The notes: generated by a model from the sequence alone, not told the origin. Shown: positions 44,436-53,537, numbered from the stretch's first letter. The stretch is DNA of 64,000 nt from Burkholderia humptydooensis (GCF_001513745.1 NZ_CP013380.1:1116001-1180000), one strand, 5' to 3'. Numbers and translations are program-made.

Positions 44436-46688
44436 TCAGAATCTCCGCGCGGCCTTTTGGCCTGCCGTCGTGACGAAGTCGTAGAGATGCTGACCGTCCA
44501 GATTGATCGTGAAATGGCCTTCAACCACGGGCGGCTTCTCATCCTTCTTCTGCGCGAAGATCGCGTCGCCGATCATCTTGCCGAGCTTCTCGCCCCATTC
44601 GTGACCGAAGTATCCGGCGACGGCCCCGACGCCCGCGCCGACGATGTTGCCCGCGATAGGGACGACAGAGCCGATTGCCGCACCGGTCGCGGCACCTGCC
44701 GCCATGCCGGCGAGACCGCCGACAGCACCGCCCGCGACGCCGACATAGGCCGCTTTCTTTTCGTCTGCCGGCTTCGACTGGTCGCCCGAGATCGACATCG
44801 CTTCAAGCCCGCTCGCAATGGCCAGTAGCGGGCCGCCGCGCATGCCGATGGCTTTCGCCATGCCGGAGAATCGCGCCCCGAATCCCGCCGCGCTGGCCGC
44901 GCCTGCGACACCTGCGCTCGCCAGCCCGGCATCGGCTGCCGCCACGGCGCCGGCAGCGCGGCCGCCGGTCACAAACCGCATCAGACCCGCGCCCAGGAGG
45001 ATGGCCGTCAGCCCTTCGAATGCGAGCGTCGTGCCGGCAATTGCTTTCGCGAGACCCGGGTATTCCTTCGCATAGTTCGCGAGCTTCGACGCCGCGTCGC
45101 CGAGCTGGTGATTCAATCCGCGCAGGGCTTCCATCTCCGCGATCTCGGCCTCGTTCTTGAGCTGCTGCGCCTTGAACCCGTCCATCGCTTTCACGACGTC
45201 GAAGTCGCCCGCGATCGTGCCGCCTCCGCGATCCCATTCGTGCATCGCAGCTTCATAGACCTCCTGCCGCTTGTGCTTCTGCGTGATGTAGCCGGTCAGC
45301 GCCATCACGGACTGCTGGTTGCCGAACAGCTTGCCGATCGCCGAACCCTGCAGCAGGTTCGCCATGTCCGTCAGCAATTCCTTGTCCTCGCCCGGTTTGG
45401 CGGTTTTCAGTTTGCGCTGGATTTCCTGGTACTTCTTGTCGCTCTTGAAGATCGTCTCGATCGTCGCCTCTATCGCGTCGAGCATGTCGCCGCCGCGCGC
45501 CAGGGTCCGCATTTTGACGCCCTCGAAATCCTTGATGCCGGCGCGTTTCGCCGCGTGCGCCAGCTCCCGGCTCGACATCTGGTTGAGCAGGTCGGTCACG
45601 TTCGTGCCGGCCTGACCGGCGGTGCCGGCCGTGGACATCGCGGTTTCGTTCAGCGCCAGAATCTTCGCGTAGCCGCGCGCGCCCGAGAAACCCGCATTGC
45701 CTGCGGCCGCCATCTGCGCCGGAAGGTAATGACTCAGGTCCGGGAACTTGAATTCACCCATGTGGCTGGCGACTGCCCCCATGTCCAGCACACGCCCGGT
45801 GTCGTGCTCTTCAAAGCGCAAGTTCTGCACGGCCTTGACCGCGACGTTGCCCAGGTCGACCGGGTCGGCTCCCTCGGCTTGCGCACCTCGCTGCAGTTTC
45901 GGCAGAAGCTCGAACGCGGCTTTGTGTCCAAGCGCGTCGTGAGCCATCAGTTTTTCGAGGGATTCCATCGCTTGGTCGAGCGTCCCGCCACCTTCCTGAA
46001 CAGCCGCGTAAACAACGGCTCGCAGCTCATCGGTGGCCTTCACGCGATCCTTCGGTGCAAGGTTGCGATAGCTGGTGTTCGCGATCATCGCCAGATGCTG
46101 ATCGAACCGCATTGCCTGGCCCACCGGGCCGGACAGCACGCGCGCGCCCGCATAGGCTCCGGCAATCCCTTCGCCGACGCGCAGCATGCCGTGCGAGCCG
46201 CGAGCCAGCAGGCTTTCCCGTTCGACCGTCTTGCCAAGTTCCTTGTTCAGCTCGGCGACCTTGCGCTGAACGGCTGCGAACGCGCGCGCCTGTTCGTTCG
46301 ACGACGAGAAGCCGGCCCGCGCGAGTCGGTTGTACGACGCGACCGTCTGGTCAATTTCGCGCCGGATCGTCTGTTCCGATCGAATGTCGAGCTGCTGACG
46401 GGCATTGGCGAGCCGTTGCGACCCGGTTAGCACGTTACGGTTCGCGCGCTGATACGCCGCCTCGGTCTGCGCGACGTTGCGCTGTACCGCTTGCTCGGCC
46501 TGCGCGCCGGATGTCATGCGGACGTTGTACAGCATCCGGCTCGTCGACACGGCGACGCGCGACGCGTCGGTATAGGTCTGCGTCGTCTGGCGCACGCTGC
46601 GCTGGACATTGCGTTCGGATTGCTGCGCCGGCGCGGACACCTGGTCGCGCATCCGAATGGTCATGCCGACGGCGAGATCGCGAGACAT
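44436..46688 (-). CDS. tail tape-measure protein (Mu gp42-like)
   Basis: 750 residues, the longest late protein. Long helical N-terminal part (RMRDQVSAPAQQSERNVQRS and similar heptads) and Gly/Ala-rich hydrophobic segments near residues 550-700 (GGAVGGLAGMAAGAATGAAI) suit passage through the tail and membrane insertion. It sets tail length: 750 residues suggests a tail of about Mu length. Confidence 0.92.
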   Translation of the reverse strand: MSRDLAVGMTIRMRDQVSAPAQQSERNVQRSVRQTTQTYTDASRVAVSTSRMLYNVRMTSGAQAEQAVQRNVAQTEAAYQRANRNVLTGSQRLANARQQLDIRSEQTIRREIDQTVASYNRLARAGFSSSNEQARAFAAVQRKVAELNKELGKTVERESLLARGSHGMLRVGEGIAGAYAGARVLSGPVGQAMRFDQHLAMIANTSYRNLAPKDRVKATDELRAVVYAAVQEGGGTLDQAMESLEKLMAHDALGHKAAFELLPKLQRGAQAEGADPVDLGNVAVKAVQNLRFEEHDTGRVLDMGAVASHMGEFKFPDLSHYLPAQMAAAGNAGFSGARGYAKILALNETAMSTAGTAGQAGTNVTDLLNQMSSRELAHAAKRAGIKDFEGVKMRTLARGGDMLDAIEATIETIFKSDKKYQEIQRKLKTAKPGEDKELLTDMANLLQGSAIGKLFGNQQSVMALTGYITQKHKRQEVYEAAMHEWDRGGGTIAGDFDVVKAMDGFKAQQLKNEAEIAEMEALRGLNHQLGDAASKLANYAKEYPGLAKAIAGTTLAFEGLTAILLGAGLMRFVTGGRAAGAVAAADAGLASAGVAGAASAAGFGARFSGMAKAIGMRGGPLLAIASGLEAMSISGDQSKPADEKKAAYVGVAGGAVGGLAGMAAGAATGAAIGSVVPIAGNIVGAGVGAVAGYFGHEWGEKLGKMIGDAIFAQKKDEKPPVVEGHFTINLDGQHLYDFVTTAGQKAARRF

Positions 46689-46690
46689 TC

Positions 46691-46918
46691 CTATTTACCC
46701 TTGCGGCGTTTGCGCCGCATGCTTTTGACGGTCGGCCCGGTCTTCCCAGGGCGACCGTTCGAACCCTGTCCGCGCAGCGTGGCGAACGCGGACAGGTAAC
46801 TCTCCAGCTCCGGTTCGCTCAGGCTCCGGACTCGCTCTTCGCTGAACCCGCAGGGTCCGAGGATGAGGACGGCGAGTCGGAAGTTGCGGAGGTGGGTTTC
46901 CTTTCCTTTCGCTTTTTT
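46691..46918 (-). CDS. gp41 frame-shift extension (tail assembly chaperone T-part)
   Basis: A second coding frame, -1 relative to gp41, runs from the slippery site to a TAG at 46693-46691. It encodes 73 residues with codon bias like the neighbours and sensible composition (HLRNFRLAVLILGPCG, SEPELESYLSAFATLRG), ending in a basic tail (KSMRRKRRKGK). No start codon of its own, so it is expected to be made only as a gp41 fusion of about 175 residues, the G-T arrangement common to tailed phages. See the slippery site entry. Confidence 0.8.
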   Translation of the reverse strand, partial: KKAKGKETHLRNFRLAVLILGPCGFSEERVRSLSEPELESYLSAFATLRGQGSNGRPGKTGPTVKSMRRKRRKGK

Positions 46919-47217
46919 TTGAGCAGTTCCTGCACGGCGTGCAACTGGTCATAGTCGACGTCGATTGCCGTGCCGATCAGTTCGGGCGTGATCTCTTCCT
47001 TCGGGATGGTGCCGAGCGACAGCAGGCACGACGAGATGATCGCCGCGTTGACGCGCATGTTCGACACGCCGCCGCCGAGGATCGACGGATGCTCATAGGC
47101 CGAGATGTTGTCGTCGACCGTCGCGAGACGCAGCTCGAAGTCGTAGTGATACTGGCCACTGCCGGCCGGATATTCGATGCCGTAGTCCAGCGAACCTTTT
47201 TCCGTCATGATGCTCAT
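46819..47217 (-). CDS. tail assembly chaperone gp41-like
   Basis: 132 residues. N-terminal YGIEYPAGSGQYHYDFELRL and a LGTIPKEEITPELIGTAIDV segment are as in the Mu gp41 family of cytoplasmic tail chaperones. The C-terminus SDPAGSAKSESGA is low-complexity, as expected of the non-shifted product. ATGA overlap with the tube gene upstream. Confidence 0.88.
   Translation of the reverse strand: MSIMTEKGSLDYGIEYPAGSGQYHYDFELRLATVDDNISAYEHPSILGGGVSNMRVNAAIISSCLLSLGTIPKEEITPELIGTAIDVDYDQLHAVQELLKKKRKERKPTSATSDSPSSSSDPAGSAKSESGA
46912..46918 (-). promoter_or_regulatory. -1 programmed frameshift slippery heptamer A-AAA-AAG
   Basis: In the gp41 frame the codons CTC AAA AAA AAG contain A_AAA_AAG (46918-46912 on the minus strand), the same heptamer used by E. 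coli dnaX. Slipping back one base joins gp41 to the extension frame at GCG. The zero frame continues 30 codons to its own stop. Confidence 0.8.
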
Positions 47218-47591
47218 TCCGTCCCCCGTCGAGTCGAGAAGATGGTGAGGTCGCGACGCGCCTCGTTTTCCACGCTGTACTGATCGCCCATGTCGAGCGT
47301 GACGCAGTCGTAATAGCTCACGCGCTGGCCGCCGGGCGACACCGGGAACATGGTCAGCTTGCCGCCTTCCATGTTGAACCAGTCGATCTCGTCGCCGTCG
47401 AGCGGGATCACGACCGTCACCTTCAGCTCGTGTTCCTCGACGCCGCGCGCGAAGCCCTTGACCCGGCCCGTGCGGTTCATCGTCTTGACCGGCTTCTTGC
47501 CGGTCTTCGACGTTGGCGACACGCTCACGACCTCGGCCTCTTGGCCGTCGACCTCGAGCACGATCGCACCAACGTATTCTTCCAATGCCAT
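47214..47591 (-). CDS. tail tube protein (Mu gp40/M-like)
   Basis: 125 residues of the contractile-tail tube family: VGAIVLEVDGQEAEVVSVSP, RTGRVKGFARGVEEHELKV and EIDWFNMEGGKL. Inner tube of the tail, follows the sheath gene by 29 bases. Confidence 0.9.
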   Translation of the reverse strand: MALEEYVGAIVLEVDGQEAEVVSVSPTSKTGKKPVKTMNRTGRVKGFARGVEEHELKVTVVIPLDGDEIDWFNMEGGKLTMFPVSPGGQRVSYYDCVTLDMGDQYSVENEARRDLTIFSTRRGTE

Positions 47592-47620
47592 AGCTGGCTC
47601 CTATAGTGTTGCGAAGGGTG

Positions 47621-49042
47621 TTACAGGATCAGGTCGATCCGGCCGGCGAACACGTGCAACCCGTTCACGATGTCGCACGGGATCGCAGCATTGAGCTGGT
47701 TGACGTCCTGCAGATCGCGCTCGACGATCAGCTTGTCCTTGTTTGCGTCGACGTTCTCGATGATTTCCAGCTCTTCCAGCTTGTAGAGCACGTCGAGCAG
47801 TTCGCTACGCACCTTCGGCGGCGTCTTCTCCGACAGCTTCTCGCGCGGGAAGCGCAGCGCAATGCGCTGCTGACACGCCTTGCGAACGTAGTCGAGCGTG
47901 CGGATCGTCGTGATGTCGAGCAGCGCCGGATCATCGATGCCCTGCGCATCCTTCGTGTACGTCGTGATCGACCGGACGATCTGCACGACGTTGCCCGGGC
48001 CGATCTCGAACGGCGTCACGCCGTTGTGCAGCGCCTTCTCCTGCTCGGTGCGCCCGGGCTGCGACGGGATCGGCGTCACGTCGAGACCGGTCAGCGCGAG
48101 CGTGTTCAGCGGCCGTGCCGGGTCCGTCTCGCTGGCGATGACGGCCGCATAGGCGGCGGCGATCTCGGCCGGCAAGCACACCGAACCCGGGTGCCAGCCG
48201 ATCGTGATCCGGCCCGCGTCGAGGTCGCCGGCCAGCGTGGTCGCGGTGGCGAGCGTCGCGGGCGTGCCAGCGACGCTCACTGCCGGACGCTGTTCGAGCG
48301 GCCCCGAGATGCTGTCCAGGTGCGTGCGCAGCTTCGTCAGCGATTCCTTCGTCGGCCAGCACGTCGCATACACGTTGTACTTCGCGCCGTACACGGCCGC
48401 GAGCGCCGGGGCGATGTCGGGATCGTTCAGGCCGCCCGTGAACGCCGTGATCGTCGCCGTGACGCCGGCTGCCTGGTTGAGCTGCGACAGGACGATGTCG
48501 TTGCCGAAAGCGCCCTTGTTCTTCGTCGTCAACGTCACCTTGCCGTTGACCGAATCCGCCGTGACCGGCAGCGCCGTCTTCTGCGCGATCTGGGCCGCGA
48601 GGCGCGTGGCAATCGCCGTTTCCGTGTCGGTCGCGTACACGGCGATGTCGACCCGGGTGTTGCCGATGATCAGCGCGAACGCGCCATCGGCCGTCGCTGA
48701 CCCCTTGAACTCGACCGTTCCCTTGGCCGGCTGGCCGGCCTGCGCGTCGTCGACGGCGATGACCGTCAGGCTGACGTATTTGTTCGCCGTGATCGCCGCG
48801 ACGGCCGCGATGTGCGCGAGCGAGCCTGCGCCGAAGTACAGCGCCGCCTGGTCGCCGGAGAACACGTCGACCGGCTTCAGCGCCGGGACCGTCCCGTCAG
48901 CGGTACGCTGCCCGACGATGATCACGGTCTGATCGTTCGCCGGCAGCGTGCGCACGGCGAGCTTCGTGTTGTATTCGAAATACTTGCCCGGCTTGCGGAT
49001 GCCCGACGGGATCGTATCGAAAGCGATGTTTTGGCTTGCCAT
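47621..49042 (-). CDS. tail sheath protein (Mu gpL-like)
   Basis: 473 residues. Sheath family features: start MASQNIAFDTIPSGIRKPGK, middle AAVYGAKYNVYATCWPTKES and C-terminal ITTYTKDAQGIDDPALLDIT and RTLDYVRKACQQRIALRFPR, the conserved core that polymerises and contracts. Length as in Mu gpL (about 495). Confidence 0.95.
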   Translation of the reverse strand: MASQNIAFDTIPSGIRKPGKYFEYNTKLAVRTLPANDQTVIIVGQRTADGTVPALKPVDVFSGDQAALYFGAGSLAHIAAVAAITANKYVSLTVIAVDDAQAGQPAKGTVEFKGSATADGAFALIIGNTRVDIAVYATDTETAIATRLAAQIAQKTALPVTADSVNGKVTLTTKNKGAFGNDIVLSQLNQAAGVTATITAFTGGLNDPDIAPALAAVYGAKYNVYATCWPTKESLTKLRTHLDSISGPLEQRPAVSVAGTPATLATATTLAGDLDAGRITIGWHPGSVCLPAEIAAAYAAVIASETDPARPLNTLALTGLDVTPIPSQPGRTEQEKALHNGVTPFEIGPGNVVQIVRSITTYTKDAQGIDDPALLDITTIRTLDYVRKACQQRIALRFPREKLSEKTPPKVRSELLDVLYKLEELEIIENVDANKDKLIVERDLQDVNQLNAAIPCDIVNGLHVFAGRIDLIL

Positions 49043-49045
49043 CGG

Positions 49046-49273
49046 TTAGGCTCCTTTCGCGGCCTTTTTGGCACTCGAATCAACCGCGGGACTCGGCGCG
49101 ACGTCGACGCTCGACTCCACGGCCGGCGCAGCTTCCACAACCAGATCGCCGTCGGCGACGCGGCGGTGGTAATAGGCGGTATCCGGCACATCGACGGCTT
49201 CAGCGTCCGTGATGTACTGGCGCGATGCGTGTTCCTTCGGGACACGCAGCCCGGAACGGGCTTTCACTTTCAT
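49046..49273 (-). CDS. DUF2635 protein (Mu gp38-like)
   Basis: 75 residues, small protein of the DUF2635 family between gp37 and the sheath gene: KARSGLRVPKEHASRQYITD and a Ala/Val/Ser-rich C-terminus. Function unknown. Start overlaps the stop of the gp37-like gene. Confidence 0.85.
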   Translation of the reverse strand: MKVKARSGLRVPKEHASRQYITDAEAVDVPDTAYYHRRVADGDLVVEAAPAVESSVDVAPSPAVDSSAKKAAKGA

Positions 49274-49938
49274 GGTTGCTCCTTCATCTCAATGTGATCC
49301 ACCGCGTCGGCCGACCGATCGGTGCCGGGTTGCAGGTAGTAGCGCAGCAGCGTCGACTTCCAGTCCGGCGTCGGCGGATCGAGCTGGCCGTCGTATTGCT
49401 CGAACACCTCGCCGAGCGGACCTTCGACGCTGCCTTGCGGAAACGCGCCGACGAACAGCGTGTCTTCGACCCACGCGGTATGAAACTCCAGCGCGTAGAC
49501 TGACATGGCGTCGCTGCGGACCTTCGTGTTGAACAGCGTGCGGATCGCGCCTGGCGCGAAATGTCGGATCGGTAGACCCATGTCCTGCTGATTCAACAGG
49601 TGGCGCACGGCCGAGATCAGCAGGTTCGTGCCGACCTCGATGTGCGCCGGCCCGCCGTGCCGACTGGTTTCCTCGTTGCGCACGCTGCGCGCGCCGACCA
49701 TCACGACGAAGGTCGCCTCGGCTTTCCACTTCGAGCGGCTGGTCGCGACGGGATCGGTGCGCTTCACGCCGCCGAACGTCACCCACGCGGCCGGGAAACG
49801 CCGCACGACGGATTCCAGTTCGTCGTCATCGAATTCGCCGCCGTAGGTCTTGACCTCGGCGACCATCTTGCCGAGGCCGCGCGTGAGGCGGTCGACGACG
49901 CCAAGCTCAACAGCGGTCACGATCGGAACGTAGGGCAT
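49270..49938 (-). CDS. DUF1834 protein (Mu gp37-like)
   Basis: 222 residues of the DUF1834 family: start PYVPIVTAVELGVVDRLTRG, middle FPAAWVTFGGVKRTDP and C-terminal PDWKSTLLRYYLQPGTD. A head-tail joining candidate; lies between gp36 and gp38 as in Mu. Confidence 0.88.
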   Translation of the reverse strand: MPYVPIVTAVELGVVDRLTRGLGKMVAEVKTYGGEFDDDELESVVRRFPAAWVTFGGVKRTDPVATSRSKWKAEATFVVMVGARSVRNEETSRHGGPAHIEVGTNLLISAVRHLLNQQDMGLPIRHFAPGAIRTLFNTKVRSDAMSVYALEFHTAWVEDTLFVGAFPQGSVEGPLGEVFEQYDGQLDPPTPDWKSTLLRYYLQPGTDRSADAVDHIEMKEQP

Positions 49939-49942
49939 GGCG

Positions 49943-50356
49943 TTATCGGTTCTCGCGACTGAACACGCGCGTGCCGGTCACGAACTGAACGGAGTTGTCG
50001 GGTTGCGGGATCGATCCCGTCGTCGTCGAGCCGAGCGTGACGTCGCCACTCGCGACGAGCTTCAGGAACGCGATCGCTGCCTTGTAACGCTTGTCGATTT
50101 CGTCGGTCATGACCGTTTCGCCGCCGCACAGGCGATAGCGCGCGATGTCGCAGCAGACGCCTGCAAGCATCTTCGGTTGCGGATCGAGCGGCAGTGCGTA
50201 GCGGCCGGCCAGATACGTATCGATTTCGGCGGATGCTTCGTCGAGCGCGTCTGACAGCACCACGGGGTTCGCGTCGCCCGTGCGCTCGCGATCGGACAGC
50301 GAGATTGCCTCGCGCTGTCCGAAGCGGCCGATCATGAATTCGACGGTGGCGTACAT
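49943..50356 (-). CDS. DUF1320 protein (Mu gp36-like)
   Basis: 137 residues of DUF1320: start MYATVEFMIGRFGQREAIS, then EIDTYLAGRYALPL and CCDIARYRLCG. A connector-type completion protein in Mu-like phages. Five bases from the gp37-like start. Confidence 0.9.
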   Translation of the reverse strand: MYATVEFMIGRFGQREAISLSDRERTGDANPVVLSDALDEASAEIDTYLAGRYALPLDPQPKMLAGVCCDIARYRLCGGETVMTDEIDKRYKAAIAFLKLVASGDVTLGSTTTGSIPQPDNSVQFVTGTRVFSRENR

Positions 50357-50362
50357 GGTGCG

Positions 50363-50896
50363 TTAGCTCTTCTTGCCGGCCGACTGCGCGGACTTGCCGC
50401 CGGATTTCGCGGCTTCCTGCTCAGCCTCGAATGCCTGGAGGCGCGCGAGCAGATCGTTTTCGCGCGTGACCAGGCCGGCGAGGCGCTCGTCGAGTTCGTC
50501 GGACTTGCGCTTCAGTTCCGCTTCGGCGGCTGCGAGCGCATCGGCGCGCGTGCGCAGTTCGTTCTCGCGAGCCTTCAGGTCGGCCTCGATGTCGGCCAGC
50601 GCCAGCGCGCGCTTCGCGTCGTCTTCGCTCACGTCGAGCGTCAGCGTGTCTGCATTCGCGAGCGCGGCGATCACGTGGTCGGCGTCGTGGTGCGGGAGCG
50701 CCGCCGCTTCTTCGTCGCTGAGATGGATCGCCGTGTCGACCACGACCAGGGACTTGTCGGCGACGATTGCGGCATGTGCGTCCGGATGAAGCGCAGCCAG
50801 CGCGATCGTTTTCGGCACGATCCCGAACACATGGCCCGCGCGGCGAAACCCTTCCTTCGCCGACGCCACCTTGATCGCCGGATGTTTCTTGCTCAT
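50363..50896 (-). CDS. phage gp35-like protein with coiled-coil C-terminus
   Basis: 177 residues. N-terminal FRRAGHVFGIVPKTIAL and HLSDEEAAALPHHDADH segments resemble Mu gp35; the second half is a long charged helix (ADLKARENELRTRADALAAA, ELKRKSDELDERL), a coiled coil, ending in a Ser/Lys-rich tail. Start at 50896 with GGAGAGG before it. Confidence 0.8.
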   Translation of the reverse strand: MSKKHPAIKVASAKEGFRRAGHVFGIVPKTIALAALHPDAHAAIVADKSLVVVDTAIHLSDEEAAALPHHDADHVIAALANADTLTLDVSEDDAKRALALADIEADLKARENELRTRADALAAAEAELKRKSDELDERLAGLVTRENDLLARLQAFEAEQEAAKSGGKSAQSAGKKS

Positions 50897-51014
50897 GAAC
50901 CTCTCCTGTGAATTCGAACCCAACCGGAGCCCACCATTGCGCCGCAGCTCCGGGACGGTCTTCCTCCGCGCTTATCGGCGTCGCGCGGCCGTCTCTCGCG
51001 GGGGTGTTATCCCG

Positions 51015-51908
51015 TTACGCCAGCCAGGGCGTGGCCAACAGATCGGCCGAACCCTTCCAGACGTTGGTCGCGCCGTAGTTGTTCGCGTCGGCGTGGAGGA
51101 TCTTCCGGCCGACGCCTTCGTACATCGGCGGCACCACCAGAAGCGACGGACGGATGCCGAGCGGGCGGCCGTTGTCGCCCTTCATGCCGGTCATCGCTTC
51201 GCGGGCAGCCTGGTAGCTGTCTTCGTTCAACGGTTCCTGGGATGCATACGCGAGCTGCCAGAGCGCGAAGCCGACGTTGCAGCGCGCGTCGACGCCGTAG
51301 CGGTACGTCTTCGCCGAGAACACGACTTCGTCGGTTTCCTGATCCATCGGGACGAACGTGTACGGCTTGCGCTGCTGCAGGATGATCGGCTTGACGACGC
51401 GCGTCATGTCGAGCAGATACCAGGTCGGGCCTGCGCCGGCCTTGAAGTTCGAGACCGAGCCGACCGTGCCGTTTTCCTGCAGCACCGGGTGATCGGTGTC
51501 GAAGAAATACTGGCCGTCGTAGCAGGTCTTCGTCGTGCCTTGCTTGAGCAGGTTGAACACCAGCTCGTCCGGGTGCTGTTTCGCGTCCAGGCCCATCTGC
51601 GCGATCACCGGCTTGTAGACGCCGTAGGTGTCATCCGAGATCGCATCGCGGTCGACGCCGACGGTGTTCTCGAACGGCTTGTTCTTGATCGAGAAGTCAT
51701 GCGTCATCAGGTTCTGGATCACGCGATCGCCGATCCATTCGCGGAAGCGCGTGGTCTGGCCGAGCCACGGATAGACCTCCTGCGACGTGGTCGACGGCAC
51801 CGGCATGGCGACGCGGTTCCAGTCGGACGGCGCGCCGTCGAACGCTTGCTGGAATACCGTGTTGAAACCGGTGAACAGGGCGCGCAGGTTGGCGCGATTG
51901 ATTTCCAT
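51015..51908 (-). CDS. major head protein (Mu T-like)
   Basis: 297 residues of the Mu-like major head subunit family: start MEINRANLRALFTGFNTVFQ, then EVYPWLGQTTRFREWIGDRV and FFDTDHPVLQENG; C-terminal GRPLGIRPSLLVVPP and NVWKGSADLLATPWL. Forms the icosahedral shell. Confidence 0.95.
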   Translation of the reverse strand: MEINRANLRALFTGFNTVFQQAFDGAPSDWNRVAMPVPSTTSQEVYPWLGQTTRFREWIGDRVIQNLMTHDFSIKNKPFENTVGVDRDAISDDTYGVYKPVIAQMGLDAKQHPDELVFNLLKQGTTKTCYDGQYFFDTDHPVLQENGTVGSVSNFKAGAGPTWYLLDMTRVVKPIILQQRKPYTFVPMDQETDEVVFSAKTYRYGVDARCNVGFALWQLAYASQEPLNEDSYQAAREAMTGMKGDNGRPLGIRPSLLVVPPMYEGVGRKILHADANNYGATNVWKGSADLLATPWLA

Positions 51909-51950
51909 GTGCTTTCCTTATGGAGTAGTCGAGAGGTGTGGCGGACCGCG

Positions 51951-52361
51951 TTAGAACGCGATCCAGACGCCGGCCGGGTCGATGTCGACCACGGTGCCGG
52001 CGACCGAGCGCTTACCGCCGCCGTCCGTCTTCGCGACGGTCTGATCGTCGACGACGTATGCGGTCGAACCGACATCCTTCAGCGTGAGCTGGTCAGCGCC
52101 GGCCGAATTCGCGACGCGCCACTGGCCGCGCCGGATCGTCACGTTCACAGCGCCGTCCGCGCCGGCCGTGTTGTCGATCTGTTCCTGGACGATGCCCGCG
52201 CCTTTGAGCGTGGTCGACTCCGCGCCCTTGGTCGCGAAGCCGGTCGCGGTGTCGATCGCGGCGATCGCGCCGGTAAAGAACAGCACGCCGCTCTTGGCCG
52301 GGTAGCTGAACAGCAGGCCGGCACGGGCGACGGTGTCGCGGTCGGCGGTCAATGCAGTCAT
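51951..52361 (-). CDS. DUF2190 capsid-associated protein
   Basis: 136 residues, RecA-like/DUF2190 family of small head decoration proteins: VARAGLLFSYPAKSGVLFFT, FATKGAESTTLKGAGIV and VDDQTVAKTDGGG. Placed between the protease/scaffold gene and the major head gene, where decoration proteins usually lie. Confidence 0.82.
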   Translation of the reverse strand: MTALTADRDTVARAGLLFSYPAKSGVLFFTGAIAAIDTATGFATKGAESTTLKGAGIVQEQIDNTAGADGAVNVTIRRGQWRVANSAGADQLTLKDVGSTAYVVDDQTVAKTDGGGKRSVAGTVVDIDPAGVWIAF

Positions 52362-52427
52362 GTGTGAATCTCCTGGTGGAAGTGAAACGCGTTGCCGATG
52401 GAAGTGAAGCGAGCTGCCGCGCTATCG

Positions 52428-52988
52428 TCAGGTGGCCGGCTGCGACGTCTTGTAGGTCGCCGGATCGAGGCCGAGCGCCTTGCACACGGCGATGTCTTCG
52501 GCGGCCAGCGCGCCAGCGCCCGTTTTGTCATCGGCCGGCGGGTTGCCGCCCGTCTGCGTGCCGCCGAGCGCCTGGATCGGCTGCGCGGTCGAGATGAATT
52601 GCTTCAACGCGGCGACGTTGCTCTTGCCCAGGTCGCGCGCCCAGCCTTCCTGCGCAGGCAGCAGGCGGCCGTTCTTCAGCGCGGCCGTCACCAGTTCCTC
52701 GACTTCGTTGCCGGCAAGCTTCGCGTTGGCGGCGTCGAGCTGCGTGCGCAGGTCGGTCATGACCGCGATTGGCACGAAGCGCGCCGGGTCGACCTGGTTG
52801 GCCGACAGCGTGGCGATCTGCGCGCGCTGCGAGTCGAGCAGCACCGGCAGGTTCACGCTCGCGGCCGCGATGCCTTGGCCGCCGGACAGCGACTCGATCA
52901 GCTTCTTGAGCTGCGCCGTGACGTCTTCAGCAGTCGCGCCGACCGGCATGTTCAGCAGCCAGCGCAGTTGTTCCAGGAGTTCATCCAT
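52428..52988 (-). CDS. internal in-frame start inside the protease gene, likely scaffold (Mu Z-like)
   Basis: An ATG at 52988 (MDELLEQLRWLLNMPVG) in the protease frame would give 186 residues, about the second half of the gene, which is rich in Leu/Lys/Gln helices. In Mu the scaffold Z is made from an internal start of I. GAGG stands about eleven bases upstream, a weak signal. Inference from family organisation. Confidence 0.45.
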   Translation of the reverse strand: MDELLEQLRWLLNMPVGATAEDVTAQLKKLIESLSGGQGIAAASVNLPVLLDSQRAQIATLSANQVDPARFVPIAVMTDLRTQLDAANAKLAGNEVEELVTAALKNGRLLPAQEGWARDLGKSNVAALKQFISTAQPIQALGGTQTGGNPPADDKTGAGALAAEDIAVCKALGLDPATYKTSQPAT

Positions 52989-53537
52989 ATTGGGAGCCTC
53001 GGTAGGTGGGACAGTGGAAAGCGCCGCGTGGGCGGCGGAATCGAAGGCGTGCGTCGCCGCCGAGCAGGCAGCCGTGAGCTGCACCTCGTCGAGGCAGTCG
53101 AGCGCGGGGTCGTTGGTCAGCGCCGCGTTGAGCAGCGCGGTCACGTTGCCGGCCTTGTCGAAGGCGAACACCGGGGAGAGGTAGGCGTATTCGTTCGCGT
53201 CGAGCATTGCGGACGCGCGAGCGGTCCATTGGACGTCGGTCGCGTACAGACCATCGCCTTCGCGCCATTCCAGCGTCTTGAACCAAGCGGCGGCCGGCGC
53301 GGGCTGGCCGTTCTTCGCCGCGTTCAGCGTCTGGTGCTCGTAGTCGATCACATAGCGCGTCCGGCGGGCGCTGGCCGCCGCGATCAGGCGTGCGGCGCCA
53401 GCCGCGTCGAGCCGCCACGCAGCGCACTCCGTCGGCCGGCCGTCCCGTGCACGGAACTCGCCAGCCGGCAGCAGCTTGAGCGCCGTGCCGGTGGATTGGA
53501 TTTGCGACGAAAGCGCCGCAATGAAGAAGATAGCCAT
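52428..53537 (-). CDS. prohead protease with scaffold domain (Mu gpI-like)
   Basis: 369 residues. N-terminal protease domain of the Mu gpI family (ALSSQIQSTGTALKLLPAGE and YVIDYEHQTLNAAKNGQP with the catalytic-type His and Ser region), followed by a linker and a helical, Ala/Gln-rich scaffold portion. Cleaves the scaffold during head maturation. Minus strand, head-gene cluster. Confidence 0.9.
   Translation of the reverse strand: MAIFFIAALSSQIQSTGTALKLLPAGEFRARDGRPTECAAWRLDAAGAARLIAAASARRTRYVIDYEHQTLNAAKNGQPAPAAAWFKTLEWREGDGLYATDVQWTARASAMLDANEYAYLSPVFAFDKAGNVTALLNAALTNDPALDCLDEVQLTAACSAATHAFDSAAHAALSTVPPTEAPNMDELLEQLRWLLNMPVGATAEDVTAQLKKLIESLSGGQGIAAASVNLPVLLDSQRAQIATLSANQVDPARFVPIAVMTDLRTQLDAANAKLAGNEVEELVTAALKNGRLLPAQEGWARDLGKSNVAALKQFISTAQPIQALGGTQTGGNPPADDKTGAGALAAEDIAVCKALGLDPATYKTSQPAT

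Noticed and set aside
46695..46952. Open frame in the +1 frame over the gp41 end, as a possible -2 shift product
   Set aside because: Composition (Pro/Arg/Thr-rich) is poor and the -1 frame next to a perfect slippery heptamer has far better codon use.
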